DNA of 51,606 nucleotides from Prevotella sp. (GTDB lineage: Bacteria; Bacteroidota; Bacteroidia; Bacteroidales; Bacteroidaceae): positions 1 through 51,606 of the forward strand of contig JAEEJK010000118.1 in the NCBI GenBank assembly GCA_016281815.1. The letters run 5' to 3'. The notes under the pieces were generated by a model. That model did no database searches. It saw nothing but the letters and a program-made list of their open reading frames with translations, and had not been told where the DNA came from. Both the position numbers and the translations under genes were made by a program. Position 1 is the first letter of the stretch. Each line of letters begins with the position of its first letter. Of this stretch, positions 50,311-51,606 are shown one piece after another.

Positions 50311-50404
50311 AAACGGTTGCCGTAGTGAAGAGATACTTCAATAGCTAGTTGAGCACAGGACTCTTAACCCTGGAAACAGGCTCTCCACGACTGTAGCACC
50401 GTTT
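50311..50404 (+). ncRNA. Y-RNA-like unit 4 with tRNA-Lys(CUU)-like D and anticodon region
   Basis: The unit has 94 nt. The outer stem is AAACGGT/ACCGTTT (50311-50317, 50398-50404), the constant TGCCGTAG...CTGTAGC, and the inner 8-position stem GTGAAGAG/CTCTCCAC (one mismatch; 50325-50332, 50381-50388). The interior has a shortened D-arm-like stretch (50342-50354) and an anticodon arm CAGGA-CTCTTAA-CCCTG (50356-50372; one mismatched pair) with anticodon CUU. The outer stem is followed by TTTTATTT, so the unit may also act as a terminator or attenuator just before rsr. Confidence 0.7.
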
Positions 50405-50437
50405 TATTTGATGTTTAATTATAAAAGATGTAAGAAG

Positions 50438-51606
50438 ATGAACTGGAATTCGAAATTGAAAGAACAGATGACCGTGACAAATCACGAGGGAGCCAAGGCA
50501 TACGCCATGCCCCCCGAACTGGAGTTGTACACCGCCGTGGTGACAGCGTCGCTGAGCGACCTGTTCTACGAGAAGCAGGACGAGCGTGTCAACCGCATCG
50601 CCGCCCAGGTGCGTAAGGTGTCACCGGAGTTCGTCGCCCGTCTCGCCGTCTATGCACGCACCCAGATGCATCTCCGCAGCATCCCCATGCTGTTGCTCGT
50701 GGAGTTGGCAAAAGTGCATAATGGTGATGACCTCGTGGCCCGTGCCGTGGAGAAGACCGTGTTGCGTGCCGACGAGATCATGGAGTTGCTGATGTGCTAT
50801 CAGTGGCGCAATCCGTCCACCGACCCCCGCAAGAAACTCGGCAAACTCTCGCGCCAAATACAGAACGGCCTTCAGCGTGCCTTCAACCGCTTCGACGAAT
50901 ACCAGTTCGCCAAGTACGACCGTGACAACCTCGAGGTAAAACTCCGCGACGCGCTCTTCCTCGTCCACCCCAAGGCCAAGGACGAGCAGCAGCAGGCTTT
51001 GTTCAACAAGATTGTGAACCGCCAGTTGGAAACTCCCTATACCTGGGAGACGGAGTTGTCTGCCCTCGGACAGCAACCCTTCGCCTCTGAAGAGGAGAAA
51101 TACGCGGCTTTCCGACAGAAGTGGGAGGAACTCGTGCGCAGTGGCAAACTGGGCTATATGGCCCTGATGCGCAACCTGCGCAACCTGCTTCATGCTGACG
51201 TGTCGTTCGCCGACTTGCAGTTCGTCTGCGACCGTCTCTCGGATGCCGCTCAGGTGGCGAAGTCGAAGCAGTTGCCTTTCCGTTACCTCTCGGCCTACCG
51301 TGAGGTGGAGAGAGTCAACAGCACCGGCTCCTCTGCACTGATGTCGGCTTTGGAGACAGCCGTCCGCCATTCCGCAGCCAACATCGAGGGCTTCGATGAG
51401 AACACCCGTGTGCTCATCGCCTCTGATGTCAGCGGTTCCATGTGGACAAAAGTCAGCGCCAAGAGCACCGTGCGCCTGTTCGACATCGGTCTGTTGCTGT
51501 CGATGTTGCTCAAGAACCGCTGCCAGCAGGTTATCGCCGGTATCTTCGGTAGTGAATGGAGTGTGGAAAACATGCCTGCCGACAACATCCTGATGGCAAC
51601 CCGCCA
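50438..51606 (+). CDS. rsr: Ro60/Rsr homologue: TROVE domain plus von Willebrand A domain (partial)
   Basis: 389 codons are visible and the frame runs off the right edge. The N-terminal TROVE ring (about 1-290) is shown by 'NHEGAKAYAMPPELELYTAV', 'VSPEFVARLAVYARTQMHLR' and 'YMALMRNLRNLL', typical of Ro60 proteins that bind Y RNA and misfolded RNA ends. The vWA domain follows with an intact MIDAS motif DVSGS (residues 330-334). Bacterial Rsr with Y RNA guides exonucleases such as PNPase or takes part in RNA repair with RtcB. The array of Y-RNA-like units ends 33 bp upstream. An in-frame ATG at 50411 is possible; 50438 fits the family N terminus better. Confidence 0.93.
   Translation, partial: MNWNSKLKEQMTVTNHEGAKAYAMPPELELYTAVVTASLSDLFYEKQDERVNRIAAQVRKVSPEFVARLAVYARTQMHLRSIPMLLLVELAKVHNGDDLVARAVEKTVLRADEIMELLMCYQWRNPSTDPRKKLGKLSRQIQNGLQRAFNRFDEYQFAKYDRDNLEVKLRDALFLVHPKAKDEQQQALFNKIVNRQLETPYTWETELSALGQQPFASEEEKYAAFRQKWEELVRSGKLGYMALMRNLRNLLHADVSFADLQFVCDRLSDAAQVAKSKQLPFRYLSAYREVERVNSTGSSALMSALETAVRHSAANIEGFDENTRVLIASDVSGSMWTKVSAKSTVRLFDIGLLLSMLLKNRCQQVIAGIFGSEWSVENMPADNILMATR

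Noticed and set aside
49822..50325. CRISPR array from the repeated TGCCGTAG
   Set aside because: The repeat is short, irregularly spaced and belongs to covarying RNA stems; no cas genes are present.
49886..50341. Minus-strand ORFs encoding peptides such as AEAGLEPATSSL
   Set aside because: These are translations of the complement of tRNA-like sequence, a well-known annotation artefact.

Overview
The window looks like a chromosome segment from a Bacteroidales bacterium, most likely Prevotellaceae (Prevotella/Segatella). The evidence is the many promoters of the Bacteroidetes form TTTG-N19/20-TAnnTTTG, the short 'NTAGQRV..GKKFVK' type C-terminal tails on secreted proteins, GH5/CE1 polysaccharide enzymes, sigma/anti-sigma pairs, and anaerobic ribonucleotide reductase. 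No rRNA, CRISPR array, phage structural gene or complete insertion sequence is visible.

Layout. 1-5.2 kb: two ECF sigma factor loci with their partners, a secreted thioredoxin-like protein and a large secreted protein of unknown function; a 185-bp IS66-type MITE sits upstream of the first sigma gene. 5.4-9.8 kb: a Crp/Fnr regulator, an NrtR/AraR-type Nudix regulator with two operators on its own promoter, a 2H phosphoesterase, an SDR enzyme and an M18 aminopeptidase. 10.1-13.0 kb: a DUF3857 protein facing a stand-alone reverse transcriptase (RT) whose leader is a compact structured element bounded by an 11-bp inverted repeat, preceded by a 169-aa protein of unknown function. 13.3-27 kb: metabolic genes (carboxylesterase, split transketolase, NrdD/NrdG, secreted multidomain protein, CE1-like esterase, VanX-like dipeptidase, BASS transporter, GH5 cellulase). 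27-31.1 kb: small accessory genes and a gene graveyard (5'-nucleotidase and subtilase pseudogenes, a REP-like palindrome). 31.1-43.7 kb: SbcCD, an AAA+ ATPase, several proteins of unknown function, a divergent S-adenosylmethionine synthetase beside a SprT-like protease, and an alpha/beta hydrolase. 43.9-48.2 kb: a small unknown protein, a SUFU-domain protein, a secreted unknown protein, altronate dehydratase and a hexapeptide acetyltransferase.

48.1-51.6 kb is the most striking part: a WYL-domain regulator divergent from a Ro60/Rsr (TROVE) gene, with a 1.25-kb non-coding region between them. That region holds an array of at least four Y-RNA-like units. Each has a terminal helix that covaries between units, a constant TGCCGTAG / (T)GTCGC internal element and a second covarying helix. 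Two units carry circularly permuted tRNA-like modules (T arm, then acceptor hairpin closed by UUCG or GAAA, then D arm), one carries a tRNA-Lys(CUU)-like D plus anticodon region, and a tRNA-fMet-like molecule lies between units. The same palindrome TACG-N11-CGTA sits exactly 9 nt upstream of the -7 box of both the WYL gene promoter and the array promoter, which suggests the WYL protein controls both.

A second regulatory signal is dispersed: three promoters (GNAT acetyltransferase, AAA+ ATPase, alpha/beta hydrolase) carry TATACCTATAwAA at an identical distance from the -7 box, apparently a small regulon with an unknown activator. All functional calls rest on reading motifs by eye; no database search was run.
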